Positions 9,310 to 17,778 of a stretch of DNA of 64,000 bases are shown in pieces. Position 1 is the first letter of the stretch; each line of letters opens with the position of its first letter. Source of the stretch: Pseudemcibacter sp038106445 (GTDB taxonomy: Bacteria; Pseudomonadota; Alphaproteobacteria; Sphingomonadales; Emcibacteraceae); contig JAYODU010000001.1 in assembly GCA_038106445.1 (NCBI GenBank), forward strand, positions 186,001-250,000, read 5' to 3'. Made by a program: the position numbers and the translations under genes. The notes beneath the pieces were generated by a model. The model saw only the letters and a program-made list of their open reading frames with translations. It was not told where the DNA came from and made no database searches.

Positions 9310-9864
9310 ATGAAAAGACCTTTTAATGCAACACGATTGATGGCTGGGGTGTTGGTCCTTTTATGCCTGAATGCATGTGGTTTTAAACCAATGTACGGAC
9401 AGAATTCCGCCTCCGGAACAGATCTCGCGCAAATAATGGCCAATATTGAAATTGGCCAGATCAGAAATGCTGCCGGTCGTCAGGAAAGACTTTCACAGCT
9501 TATTGAAAATAATTTGCGGGACCGTATTTCACCCCTGGGTGCAAATGGATCAACAAGATATATTTTGAAAGCAAACTATGATGTTGAAGAGAGGGGATAC
9601 GGCATACGTGAAGATGAATCTGTCACGCTTCAAAACCTGCGCCTTTCTGTTGGCTATGCACTGGTCGATATCAACAGTGATGAAGCAATAATGGATGGCA
9701 CAGCACGGGCAATTGTTACCTATGATCTGGTGCAATCTGATTTTTCCAATAAAATCGCCCGTGAAACATCGCTTGCCAGACTTTCTGAAGAAGTGGCCAA
9801 TCAGATCATCACACGTGTAGGAACTTTTATAAGTAATAACCCTGAACTGGCAGCGGGGAATTGA
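9310..9864 (+). CDS. lptE: LPS-assembly lipoprotein LptE
   Basis: A 184-residue outer-membrane lipoprotein that plugs the LptD barrel and helps insert lipopolysaccharide into the outer leaflet. The lipobox CLNAC gives a lipidated Cys23, followed by the typical GFKPMYG. The rest has LptE-like alternating strands and helices (ENNLRDRI, YILKANYDVEERGYGIREDESVT, ARETSLARLSEEVANQIITRV). AGGA precedes the ATG. It sits 23 bp after leuS, and its TGA overlaps the holA start as TGATG, the standard alphaproteobacterial and gammaproteobacterial order leuS-lptE-holA. Confidence 0.93.
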   Translation: MKRPFNATRLMAGVLVLLCLNACGFKPMYGQNSASGTDLAQIMANIEIGQIRNAAGRQERLSQLIENNLRDRISPLGANGSTRYILKANYDVEERGYGIREDESVTLQNLRLSVGYALVDINSDEAIMDGTARAIVTYDLVQSDFSNKIARETSLARLSEEVANQIITRVGTFISNNPELAAGN

Positions 9865-10898
9865 TGAAGTTATCTTACCGTGACATTCCCGCACAGGTAA
9901 AGAAGCTTTCACCACATTATCAGGCTGTGCTCGTTTTTGGGCCCGATGAAGGATTGGTACGTGAAAGATCCATTCTGATTGCAAAACAAATCGTTGAAGA
10001 TCTTCAGGATCCTTTCCTGGTCGCCAATCTGGATCCTGACAAACTTAAAACAGAGCCGGGATTACTGGCAGACGAAGTAGCCGCCATTTCAATGATGGGT
10101 GGAAGACGTGTTATCCGTGTGGAAGGCGCCGCTGAAAATGTTAAAAAGGCCGCAGAACAATTTCTCGAAAATCCGATTGGGGATGGTCTGATAATTGTGA
10201 CGGCAGGAAATCTTAAGCCATCATCCGGGCTAAGAAAACTTTTTGAAAAAGCAAAGAATGCAGCAGCGATCCCCTGTTATGAAGATAATCAGGCAACACT
10301 CACAGATCTTATCCATGATATCATGCGTGAAAATGGCTTAAGCATCGAACCGGATGCTGTTTCTTTTTTACAGATGAATTTGGGTAGTGACCGGCTTGTG
10401 TCGCGCAGTGAACTGAATAAGCTTACTATCTATATGGGCCCTCAAGGGAAACGCGAAAGTGATATGGTTACATTGGCAGATGCAGCGGCATGTGTCGGTG
10501 ATAGTGGCGCGCTTAGCATTGATAATATAACAAATGCGACACTTGGCGGCGATTTGAGAGCACTTGATGATACCCTTTTTAAAGCGTTTAACAGTGGAGA
10601 GAACGCCATTACTGTTCTCCGTTCACTCCTTCGTAAAATTCAACGCATGCATCTTGCACGCGGCTATATGGATCAGGGTTTTTCTGCTGATCAGGCAATG
10701 GGAAAATTAATTCCGAAAGTATTTGCAATGGAAGCGCAGCGCTTTAAAGCGGATATTAATAAATGGACCACAGCCCGCCTTGCCAGCGCGATGGCCATAA
10801 CATCTGAAGCAGAACAGGATTGCAAAACAACGGGTATGCCTGTTGAAGCCATCTGTGCCCGGGCCTGTCTCCGTATTGCCAATGCGGCCAAACGTTAG
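9864..10898 (+). CDS. holA: DNA polymerase III delta subunit
   Basis: The delta subunit of the clamp loader opens the beta sliding clamp during replication. I chose the ATG at 9864, which overlaps the lptE stop (TGATG), over the in-frame TTG three bases earlier; this gives 344 residues. Family features are FGPDEGLVRERSILIAKQI (N-terminal AAA-like fold with no functional Walker A), the beta-clamp contact region FLENPIGDGLIIVTAGNLKPSSGLRKLFEKA, and a C-terminal helical collar domain (LRSLLRKIQRMHLARGYM). The TAG stop shares TTAG (10895-10898) with a small convergent ORF. Confidence 0.93.
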   Translation: MKLSYRDIPAQVKKLSPHYQAVLVFGPDEGLVRERSILIAKQIVEDLQDPFLVANLDPDKLKTEPGLLADEVAAISMMGGRRVIRVEGAAENVKKAAEQFLENPIGDGLIIVTAGNLKPSSGLRKLFEKAKNAAAIPCYEDNQATLTDLIHDIMRENGLSIEPDAVSFLQMNLGSDRLVSRSELNKLTIYMGPQGKRESDMVTLADAAACVGDSGALSIDNITNATLGGDLRALDDTLFKAFNSGENAITVLRSLLRKIQRMHLARGYMDQGFSADQAMGKLIPKVFAMEAQRFKADINKWTTARLASAMAITSEAEQDCKTTGMPVEAICARACLRIANAAKR

Positions 10899-11002
10899 AC
10901 AAGTCCCTTTATTGGAATGCCGCTTATTTCTTCACCGGTCAGACTTTCAATGGCGTCACCTTCATACGAATATGATTTTCCGTTAATAGACAGTTTGATC
11001 AT
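10895..11002 (-). CDS. Small 35-residue hypothetical protein
   Basis: A short ORF on the minus strand reading MIKLSINGKSYSYEGDAIES and then LTGEEISGIPIKGLV. Support: a strong purine-rich GAGGGGGG ribosome-binding site 6 nt before the ATG, a protein-like composition with the same codon style as neighbours, and a convergent stop overlapping holA by exactly 4 bp (TTAG), the junction seen at five other places in this window. The first nine residues resemble the start of two-strand ubiquitin-like ferredoxin folds (xIxLxINGK), but no cysteine motif follows, so it is not a truncated ferredoxin subunit I can recognise. Function unknown. Confidence 0.55.
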   Translation of the reverse strand: MIKLSINGKSYSYEGDAIESLTGEEISGIPIKGLV

Positions 11003-11188
11003 TCTATGCCCCCCTCAGGCAAGATATATATGAGGAATATTGTCAGATGACAACCTCATGTAGCCAAGAGCATGGCTTTGGGAACGTTAGGTATAGAATG
11101 TGACGCAAATAAGGCAGCATTATTTTATGGACGGAATAAAATCAAAGCATTACTCTAAATCCTATAAATATAAATAGGGAGTTTCCAA

Positions 11189-12574
11189 GTGGTACATGTA
11201 AAACAGGAGCAATGGTCATCAGGTACAGCATTCTTGCTTGCGGCAATTGGCAGTGCGGTTGGCCTTGGCAATATATACCGCTTTCCGTATGTGGTCGGCG
11301 AAAATGGCGGAGGGGCTTTTGTTCTTCTATATCTGGGAATTGTTATATTTTTTGGCATCCCGCTGGTAATGACGGAACTGACCATCGGCAGACGGCAGCA
11401 GTTACCGCCAATTTCCGCATTTACGGAACTGAGTGCAGGTAAAAAAAGCCAGCCTTTTTGGAAATTTGTTGGATTTTCCAGTATTCTGACACCTTTGGGT
11501 ATTCTTGGATTTTATTTTGTGATTGCCGGCTGGACCCTGAATTATGTTTATTCAATCATAACAGGTCAGCTAAATAACCTGGTTGAAGGACAGACACTTC
11601 GGGTTTTTACGGAAATGCAGCAAAGCCCGGCAACGCTTATTTTCTGGATGACATTGAGCCTTGTTATTACGGCCTATATAATTTCCCGGGGCATTAAAGC
11701 GGGCCTTGAAAAAGCAGTAAATATACTTATGCCAATGTTGTTTCTGATATTGGTGCTACTCGTTATTTATTCTTTCTTTAACGGCGGGACCGCGGAAACA
11801 TTTGAATTTATGTTCACGCCAGATTTTGATAAAATTACCGGCCGTACAGTGCTTGAAGCCACGGGACAGGCATTTTTCTCGCTTTCGCTGGGTAGTGCGA
11901 CGATGCTTGTTTACGGATCATATCTGCCAAAAACGGAATCGATACCCAAGCTTGCATGTGGAGTGGCGTTTGCCGATACCTTTGTTGCGCTGATTGCCGG
12001 TTTTGCAATCTTCCCGATCATCTTTACCAACGGGCTTGAACTTGACAGTGGCCCAAGTTTGGTGTTCGTAACCTTGCCGGTCATTTTTGACCAAATGCCT
12101 TTGGGGCAGATTTTTGGCATTCTCTTTTTCCTACTATTGGCATTTGCGGCCATAACGTCAACAATTTCACTCTTTGAGCCGGCAGTATCAAACCTTGAGG
12201 AACGCGGCATTTTTACCCGTAAAAAAGCATCATTGATTGTCGGATTTGGTCTTTGGTGCCTGGCCTCTCTTTCTGCACTTTCAATGAATATATTATCCGA
12301 CGTCAGGTTACTTACTTTTAATGATACGTTGGCAGGGCTTAATATCATGGGATTGCTGGAATATATGTCTGCAAATGCCATGATGCTTATTAATTCTCTT
12401 TTTGCGGGGATATTTCTTGGCTGGATACTTCACCGCAAGGAAGCACTTGAAGAACTTGGCCTTGGTGATAGTGTTTTGTTTAAATTCTGGCGCGTGATCA
12501 TAAGATTTGTTGTGCCTGTCGTAGTTGGCTATCTGATCTATGCTTTCTTTACGGGTCAGATGGGTGGTAGTTAA
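11189..12574 (+). CDS. Neurotransmitter:sodium symporter (NSS/SNF) family transporter
   Basis: A 461-residue inner-membrane carrier of the LeuT fold, importing amino acids or related amines with Na+. The diagnostic first helix is present: AAIGSAVGLGNIYRFPYVVGENGGGAF (unwound TM1 with Na+ and substrate sites). About 11-12 membrane helices follow, including FFSLSLGSATMLVYGSYLP (TM6 region). The start is GTG at 11189, eight nt after AGGGAG. The gene ends 48 bp before hutI with a perfect terminator hairpin between. Its position beside the hut locus suggests histidine or urocanate as possible substrates, but the sequence alone does not show that. Confidence 0.9.
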   Translation: MVHVKQEQWSSGTAFLLAAIGSAVGLGNIYRFPYVVGENGGGAFVLLYLGIVIFFGIPLVMTELTIGRRQQLPPISAFTELSAGKKSQPFWKFVGFSSILTPLGILGFYFVIAGWTLNYVYSIITGQLNNLVEGQTLRVFTEMQQSPATLIFWMTLSLVITAYIISRGIKAGLEKAVNILMPMLFLILVLLVIYSFFNGGTAETFEFMFTPDFDKITGRTVLEATGQAFFSLSLGSATMLVYGSYLPKTESIPKLACGVAFADTFVALIAGFAIFPIIFTNGLELDSGPSLVFVTLPVIFDQMPLGQIFGILFFLLLAFAAITSTISLFEPAVSNLEERGIFTRKKASLIVGFGLWCLASLSALSMNILSDVRLLTFNDTLAGLNIMGLLEYMSANAMMLINSLFAGIFLGWILHRKEALEELGLGDSVLFKFWRVIIRFVVPVVVGYLIYAFFTGQMGGS

Positions 12575-12594
12575 ATCCCGATTTTTTATGTGAT

Positions 12595-12623
12595 AAAGGC
12601 GGCATTTCATTGGCCGCCTTTTT
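12595..12623. terminator. Bidirectional intrinsic terminator
   Basis: A perfect 9-bp stem, AAAGGCGGC (12595-12603) and GCCGCCTTT (12613-12621), encloses a 9-nt loop and continues into a T-rich run on the plus strand. On the minus strand the flank AAA gives a short U tract. It serves the convergent NSS transporter and hutI genes. Confidence 0.85.
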
Positions 12624-13833
12624 ATTTATAAATGGTTTCACCGTTTTTGATAATACGCAGCACCTGATTGCCCCCGGCGTGATAGGCAAGCTCGGCTGGG
12701 TGTTCAATATCCCAGATCACCATATCGGCCTGTTTTCCGGTTTCCAGTATTCCACGGTCCTTAAGGCCAAGTGCCTTTGCCGCGTTGCGGGTAACGCCAG
12801 CAAGTGCCTCTTCGGGGGTAAGCTTAAATAGTGTGGATGCCATATTGATCATAAGCTTTAATGATAACATCGGTGATGAACCGGGGTTGCTGTCTGATCC
12901 AATCGCCATTGAAACGTTATGTTTACGAAGAAGATCAATCGGTGGAAGCTTTGTTTCACCAAGGGTGTAAAACGCACCGGGAAGAAGAACGGCCACAGTG
13001 CCGGCAGCCTTCATTGCCAATATGCTTTCTTCAGATAAGTATTCCAAGTGATCGGCTGAAAGTGCACCGTATTTTGCCGCAAGTGCAGCACCCTTTTGAT
13101 CAGAAAGCTGTTCCGCATGCAGTTTGATGGCAAGGCCATGTTCCTTGGCTGCTTTGAAAATCTTTTCCATTTCAGCGTAAGAAAATCCGATTTTTTCACA
13201 AAAACCGTCTATCGCCGTTGCGAGTTGCAGTTCCTTAATTTTGGGAAGCATGTCGTTAATGATCAGATCAACGTATCCGGATCTATTGTCTGCATATTCC
13301 GGGGGTATTGCATGGGCACCCAGAAAGGTCGAGATAACATCTACTTTGGGTGACAGATTTAATTTTTGTGCAACCGAAAGCATTTTTAATTCATTTTTGG
13401 TATCAAGCCCATAACCGGATTTTATCTCGACGGTTGTTACCCCTTCTGCACAAAGCTGTTTTAACCGTTTGCGTGCAGTTTCGATTAGTTCACCTTCGGT
13501 TGCAGCGCGTGTGGCATTTACGGTCGAAAGGATACCGCCGCCTTCTTTTGCAATTTGTTCATAACTTTTGCCATTTAATCTTTTTTCAAATTCATCAATC
13601 CGATTGCCACCATAAATAAGGTGAGTATGCGGATCAATTAAACCCGGTGTCACATAGGCGCCATTACAATATTCAATTTCATAATCATAATAGTTTGGGA
13701 TTTCGTCCTTCGGGCCCATCCAGGAAATATAGTCGCTCTGAATAACAATTGCGGCATCCCTTATCAGCCCGTTGGGGGTATCTCTTTCCTGCATGGTAAG
13801 AAGATTAACATCGCTCAAGATTTTTTCTGCCAT
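12622..13833 (-). CDS. hutI: Imidazolonepropionase
   Basis: The third histidine-degradation enzyme, a metal-dependent amidohydrolase opening imidazolone-5-propionate to formiminoglutamate in the cytosol. I place the start at the ATG at 13833 (MAEKILSDVN), behind CGGGG. A longer in-frame ATG at 13917 would add 28 residues, run across the HutC operator and overlap hutF, so it is unlikely. The resulting 403 residues fit the family. Metal ligands HTH (His69, His71) lie in GLIDPHTHLIYGG. TVEIKSGYGLDTKNELKML, KLHAEQLSDQKGAALAA and GSDSNPGSSP are typical. It diverges from hutF over an 86-bp gap carrying a HutC operator. Confidence 0.96.
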   Translation of the reverse strand: MAEKILSDVNLLTMQERDTPNGLIRDAAIVIQSDYISWMGPKDEIPNYYDYEIEYCNGAYVTPGLIDPHTHLIYGGNRIDEFEKRLNGKSYEQIAKEGGGILSTVNATRAATEGELIETARKRLKQLCAEGVTTVEIKSGYGLDTKNELKMLSVAQKLNLSPKVDVISTFLGAHAIPPEYADNRSGYVDLIINDMLPKIKELQLATAIDGFCEKIGFSYAEMEKIFKAAKEHGLAIKLHAEQLSDQKGAALAAKYGALSADHLEYLSEESILAMKAAGTVAVLLPGAFYTLGETKLPPIDLLRKHNVSMAIGSDSNPGSSPMLSLKLMINMASTLFKLTPEEALAGVTRNAAKALGLKDRGILETGKQADMVIWDIEHPAELAYHAGGNQVLRIIKNGETIYK

Positions 13834-13886
13834 AAAAGCCCCGATCGAATTCAGTTTGACAAATTTTTTAAAAAGAATATTGTTGC

Positions 13887-13898
13887 TTGTATATACAA
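13887..13898. promoter_or_regulatory. HutC operator 1 (hutI/hutF divergent region)
   Basis: The perfect palindrome TTGTATATACAA lies between hutI and hutF, 21 nt before the hutF ATG. The same TGTATATACA core recurs at 15275-15284 and 16089-16098 and nowhere else that I noticed. Known HutC repressors bind this type of sequence and release it with urocanate. Here it should repress both divergent transcripts. Confidence 0.85.
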
Positions 13899-13919
13899 CT
13901 ATATCCAGATTACACAACG

Positions 13920-15272
13920 ATGAAAAGCATTATATTTAAATCGGCACTTTTAGCAACTGGCTGGGCCAACAATGTCAGGGTGGACATGGATGAAAATGGG
14001 ATTATCACCGGGATCGAGCAAAATGTTAAGTCGCCGGATAACCTGCAATTAGGCTATGCGCTTCCAGGAATGAATAATATTCACAGCCATGCCTTTCAGC
14101 GGGCAATGGCCGGCCTTGCGGAATATTCTACGTCTCCAACCGACAGTTTCTGGACATGGCGTGATGTTATGTATCGTTTTGCCGAAAAGGTTACGGCGGG
14201 TGATCTTCTTTCAATCGCATCGCAGCTATATATGGAAATGTTGAAGGCGGGCTATATCAGTGTTTGCGAATTTCATTATCTTCATCATGATGATGAAGAT
14301 AATATGAATATGTCACGTTCTATTCTGCAGGCGGCAGAAAAGGCTGGCATTGCCCTTTGTCATTTGCCTGTTCTCTATATGACTTCCGGTTTCGGGGGTA
14401 GCCCTCTTGGTGCAGAGCAAAAAAGATTTGAGCATTCTGTAGATGACTTTCAAAATTTGCTCCAGCAAATAAAAACTGAAATGCGTGAGCATCCAAACCA
14501 AAGACTGGGAATGGCATTTCACAGTCTGCGTGCTGTCCCGGAGCAGGCACTTAAAGAGTCTCTTCAAAACATCAAGGAAAATCCAATACATATTCATATT
14601 GCTGAACAAAATCAGGAAGTTAGGGATTGCATCGCTCATTATGGGAAACGCCCGGTTGAATGCCTTTTGGATAATTTTGACGTCAATGAAAACTGGTGCC
14701 TCGTCCATGCCACACACTTGAATGATCAGGAAATAATGCGGCTTGCCGATAGTGGTGCGGTTGCGGGATTATGTCCGACAACAGAAGCGAACCTTGGTGA
14801 TGGTCTGTTTCCGTTAAAACAGTATCTTGAAGCGGGAGGCGCAATCGCCATAGGATCCGATAGCCATATATCTGTTAGTGTAAATGAAGAGCTGCGTTTA
14901 TTGGAATATGGGCAGCGACTTCATTATCAAAAACGCAATATTGCAACATCTGCCCATGAAATTCATACAGGAACAAACCTTTATAATAAATGTTTAAGTG
15001 GCGGTGCACGTGCAAGCGGGTTTGATAACGGATCGATTGAGGTCGGAAAAAGAGCAGATATAATTGTGCTTGATCAAACATCGCCATTGCTTGTCGGGAC
15101 ACCCAAGGAAAATATCATTGACCGGCTAATATTCAGTGGAAATGTCAGTCCGGTTAAGGATGTGTATGTTGCCGGAAATAAAATGGTTTCTGACTATGAA
15201 CATTGCTTCGAAGTGGAAATTAAAGAAAATTTTGCAAAAACTGTAATGCGGTTACAGAAATATCTTGACTAA
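13920..15272 (+). CDS. hutF: Formimidoylglutamate deiminase
   Basis: A zinc amidohydrolase converting N-formimidoyl-glutamate to N-formylglutamate plus ammonia, the branch that feeds HutG. The start is ATG 13920 (MKSIIFKSALLATGW), giving 450 residues, the usual length; an in-frame TTG 33 bp earlier overlaps the operator. The metal motif HSH (His55, His57) lies in GMNNIHSHAFQRAMAGLAE, and SFWTWRDVMY is a HutF hallmark. Later ligands are in HIAEQ, LVHATHL and AIGSDSHISVS. hutF is followed by its own HutC operator and then hutC. Confidence 0.95.
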   Translation: MKSIIFKSALLATGWANNVRVDMDENGIITGIEQNVKSPDNLQLGYALPGMNNIHSHAFQRAMAGLAEYSTSPTDSFWTWRDVMYRFAEKVTAGDLLSIASQLYMEMLKAGYISVCEFHYLHHDDEDNMNMSRSILQAAEKAGIALCHLPVLYMTSGFGGSPLGAEQKRFEHSVDDFQNLLQQIKTEMREHPNQRLGMAFHSLRAVPEQALKESLQNIKENPIHIHIAEQNQEVRDCIAHYGKRPVECLLDNFDVNENWCLVHATHLNDQEIMRLADSGAVAGLCPTTEANLGDGLFPLKQYLEAGGAIAIGSDSHISVSVNEELRLLEYGQRLHYQKRNIATSAHEIHTGTNLYNKCLSGGARASGFDNGSIEVGKRADIIVLDQTSPLLVGTPKENIIDRLIFSGNVSPVKDVYVAGNKMVSDYEHCFEVEIKENFAKTVMRLQKYLD

Positions 15273-15286
15273 CCTGTATATACAGG
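15273..15286. promoter_or_regulatory. HutC operator 2 (hutC promoter)
   Basis: The perfect 14-bp palindrome CCTGTATATACAGG begins at the base after the hutF stop codon and lies 34 nt before hutC. Its position implies a separate, autoregulated hutC promoter. Confidence 0.83.
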
Positions 15287-15320
15287 ATCATAGTTAAGCT
15301 GTAACATATAAGGATAAGCT

Positions 15321-16040
15321 ATGACACTGGATGTAAAATCCGAACCTTTATATAAAAAAATCAAGAATCACATTCTCGCGCGGATTGATAGCGGTGAATG
15401 GATGGCCAGCATGCGTGTGCCATCGGAAAATGAACTGGTTCAGGAATTTTCCGTTTCCCGCATGACTACGAACCGTGCGTTACGGGAACTGACTGACGAA
15501 GGTTATCTGATCCGGGTTGCCGGTGTAGGGACGTTCGTGGCAGAACTTAAAGCCAAAAGCAATCCGCTTGAAATTCATAATATCGCAGACGAAATTCGTG
15601 CAAGACACCATGCCTATAGCGCAGAGGTACTTAGCTGTGAACCTGTTAAAGCCAATGAAAAAATAGCATCCTTCATGAATGTTGAAATCGGCCATGAGCT
15701 GATCCATTCGCAAATCATTCATAAGGAACAGGGCATACCCATCCAATTGGAAGACCGGCTTGTAAATGAAGATATTGTCCCAGGTTATGGGGCGCAGGAT
15801 TTTAGAACCCATACCCCGTATGAATATCTTATTAAAATGGCGCCTTTGCAAAAAGTGGAACATGTGGTTAAGGCCGTTTTGGCACCGCCGGGAATTAAAG
15901 CATTACTGGATATGAGCGACAAAGAAGCCTGTCTGCTGGTTGAGCGCCGCACATGGACAAAAGGCCGTGTTGCATCAACTGCCAAACTATATCACCCGGG
16001 TTCAAGATACGAACTTACGGGATTATTTAAACCCGAATAA
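15321..16040 (+). CDS. hutC: Histidine utilization repressor HutC (GntR family, UTRA domain)
   Basis: A 239-residue GntR/HutC-subfamily repressor. The N-terminal winged helix-turn-helix covers residues 10-75 (LYKKIKNHILARIDSGEW, MRVPSENELVQEFSVSRMTTNRALRELTDEGYLIRVAGVGTFVA) and the UTRA ligand-binding domain about 90-235, where urocanate is the established inducer in the family. The C-terminal SRYELTGLFKPE ending is typical of HutC. AAGGATAAGCT precedes the ATG. Three matching palindromes at 13887, 15273 and 16088 make the target set clear: hutI, hutF, hutC itself and hutUHG. Confidence 0.94.
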   Translation: MTLDVKSEPLYKKIKNHILARIDSGEWMASMRVPSENELVQEFSVSRMTTNRALRELTDEGYLIRVAGVGTFVAELKAKSNPLEIHNIADEIRARHHAYSAEVLSCEPVKANEKIASFMNVEIGHELIHSQIIHKEQGIPIQLEDRLVNEDIVPGYGAQDFRTHTPYEYLIKMAPLQKVEHVVKAVLAPPGIKALLDMSDKEACLLVERRTWTKGRVASTAKLYHPGSRYELTGLFKPE

Positions 16041-16087
16041 GAACAAAGTTACTAAAATTTACTAAGGGGCTATTCCCACTTTTTAAG

Positions 16088-16099
16088 TTGTATATACAG
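16088..16099. promoter_or_regulatory. HutC operator 3 (hutUHG leader)
   Basis: TTGTATATACAG carries the shared 10-bp core TGTATATACA, with one half like site 1 and the other like site 2. It ends 8 nt before the hutU ATG and its AGG probably doubles as part of the ribosome-binding site, so a bound repressor could block elongation as well as initiation. Confidence 0.82.
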
Positions 16100-16107
16100 G
16101 ATAAATT

Positions 16108-17778
16108 ATGTCAGAAAATAAATCAAATATAAGAGTTATCCGTGCACCGACAGGGTCGGACTTGAACGCGAAAAGCTGGGCAGCGGAAGCACCGCTTCGT
16201 ATGCTGATGAATAATCTTGATCCGGATGTTGCAGAACGCCCTGAAGATCTGGTGGTTTATGGGGGCATTGGTCGTGCTGCACGGAACTGGCAATGTTTTG
16301 ATAAAATTGTTGAATGTCTAAAAAATCTGGAACGTGATGAAACGCTGCTTATCCAGTCTGGTAAACCCGTTGGAGTGTTCAGAACACATGAAAATGCGCC
16401 CCGGGTACTGATTGCCAATTCAAATCTTGTGCCCCATTGGGCCAATTGGGACCATTTTAATGAACTTGATAAAAAAGGGTTGATGATGTACGGCCAGATG
16501 ACGGCCGGTAGCTGGATTTATATTGGCAGTCAGGGCATCGTACAGGGGACTTATGAAACATTTGTCGAAATGGGCCGTCAGCATTTTGGTGGTGACCTTT
16601 CAGGTAAATGGCTACTGACCGCTGGCCTTGGCGGTATGGGCGGTGCGCAACCCCTTGCGGCGACAATGGCCGGTGCAAGCATGCTTGCGATTGAATGCCG
16701 TAGTGACCGGATCGATTTTCGTCTTCGCACCCGTTATCTGGACAAGCGTGCAGAAACCCTGGATCAGGCAATGAACATGATCAATGATGCGACCGCGGCC
16801 AGAAAGGCTATATCGGTTGGTCTGCTTGGAAATGCAGCGGAAATTATACCGGAAATGATCAGACGTGGCATCAGACCTAATGCGGTCACGGACCAGACAT
16901 CGGCCCACGATCCGGTCAATGGCTATCTTCCTGTAGGTTGGACCGTCGAAGAATGGGAACAAAAAATAGAAAGTAATCCGAAAGAGGTGGAACTGGCAGC
17001 CAAAAAAGCCATGGCAGAACATGTAACGGCAATGCTTGAATATCACAATATGGGTATTCCTACATTTGATTATGGCAATAACATTCGTCAGGTTGCTTAC
17101 GACGAAGGTGTTAAAAATGCGTTTGACTTCCCGGGTTTTGTTCCGGCCTATGTTCGGCCGCTTTTCTGTCGCGGTATTGGGCCGTTCCGCTGGGCAGCAC
17201 TTAGTGGTGATCCGGAAGATATCTATAAAACCGATCAAAAAGTAAAAGAACTTATCCCTGATAACCCGCATCTGCACAACTGGCTTGATATGGCCCGGGA
17301 ACGTATCCAGTTTCAGGGATTACCGGCCCGTATCTGTTGGGTGGGGCTTGGCGATCGTCATCGTTTGGGGCTCGCCTTTAATGAAATGGTTAAAAATGGC
17401 GAATTAAGTGCGCCGGTTGTAATTGGGCGGGATCATCTTGATAGTGGTTCTGTCGCAAGCCCGAACCGGGAAACAGAAAGCATGCTGGATGGATCGGATG
17501 CTGTATCTGACTGGCCGCTTTTAAATGCGCTTCTTAACACCGCAAGCGGTGCAACGTGGGTATCGCTTCATCATGGTGGTGGTGTGGGCATGGGTTTTTC
17601 ACAGCATAGTGGTGTAGTGATACTATGTGATGGAACCGATGAAGCTGCCGAACGTGTCGGTCGTGTGCTCTGGAACGATCCGGCAACCGGTGTGATGCGT
17701 CATGCGGATGCCGGTTATGATATTGCCAGGGAATGCGCCCGTGAAAAAGGCCTTAATCTGCCGATGGTGGAGGTTTAA
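16108..17778 (+). CDS. hutU: Urocanate hydratase
   Basis: The second step of histidine breakdown: NAD+-dependent hydration of urocanate to imidazolone propionate, in the cytosol. Its 556 residues match the family. Strongly conserved blocks include KSWAAEAPLRMLMNNLD at the start, GGIGRAARNW, GKWLLTAGLGGMGGAQPLA (Rossmann-like NAD site near residues 170-190), TDQTSAHDPVNGYLP, the YGNNIRQ block, VRPLFCRGIGPFRW near 350-362, and VSLHHGGGVGMGFSQHSG near the end. The stop is immediately followed by the hutH ATG with no gap, so the two are translationally coupled. Confidence 0.97.
   Translation: MSENKSNIRVIRAPTGSDLNAKSWAAEAPLRMLMNNLDPDVAERPEDLVVYGGIGRAARNWQCFDKIVECLKNLERDETLLIQSGKPVGVFRTHENAPRVLIANSNLVPHWANWDHFNELDKKGLMMYGQMTAGSWIYIGSQGIVQGTYETFVEMGRQHFGGDLSGKWLLTAGLGGMGGAQPLAATMAGASMLAIECRSDRIDFRLRTRYLDKRAETLDQAMNMINDATAARKAISVGLLGNAAEIIPEMIRRGIRPNAVTDQTSAHDPVNGYLPVGWTVEEWEQKIESNPKEVELAAKKAMAEHVTAMLEYHNMGIPTFDYGNNIRQVAYDEGVKNAFDFPGFVPAYVRPLFCRGIGPFRWAALSGDPEDIYKTDQKVKELIPDNPHLHNWLDMARERIQFQGLPARICWVGLGDRHRLGLAFNEMVKNGELSAPVVIGRDHLDSGSVASPNRETESMLDGSDAVSDWPLLNALLNTASGATWVSLHHGGGVGMGFSQHSGVVILCDGTDEAAERVGRVLWNDPATGVMRHADAGYDIARECAREKGLNLPMVEV

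Noticed and set aside
10895..11002. The 35-residue ORF as the truncated N-terminus of a molybdenum hydroxylase ferredoxin subunit
   Set aside because: The first residues (IKLSINGK) fit, but the next segment lacks the expected cysteine loop and nothing matching follows downstream, so I keep it as a stand-alone small protein.
13834..13919. Longer hutI and hutF starts (13917 ATG for hutI, 13887 TTG for hutF)
   Set aside because: Both would place coding sequence over the HutC operator and extend the proteins with non-conserved residues; the internal ATGs have better ribosome-binding sites and standard lengths.
16612..17277. A 221-codon minus-strand frame opposite hutU
   Set aside because: Wholly antisense to a clear urocanate hydratase, with no recognisable domain or ribosome-binding site.
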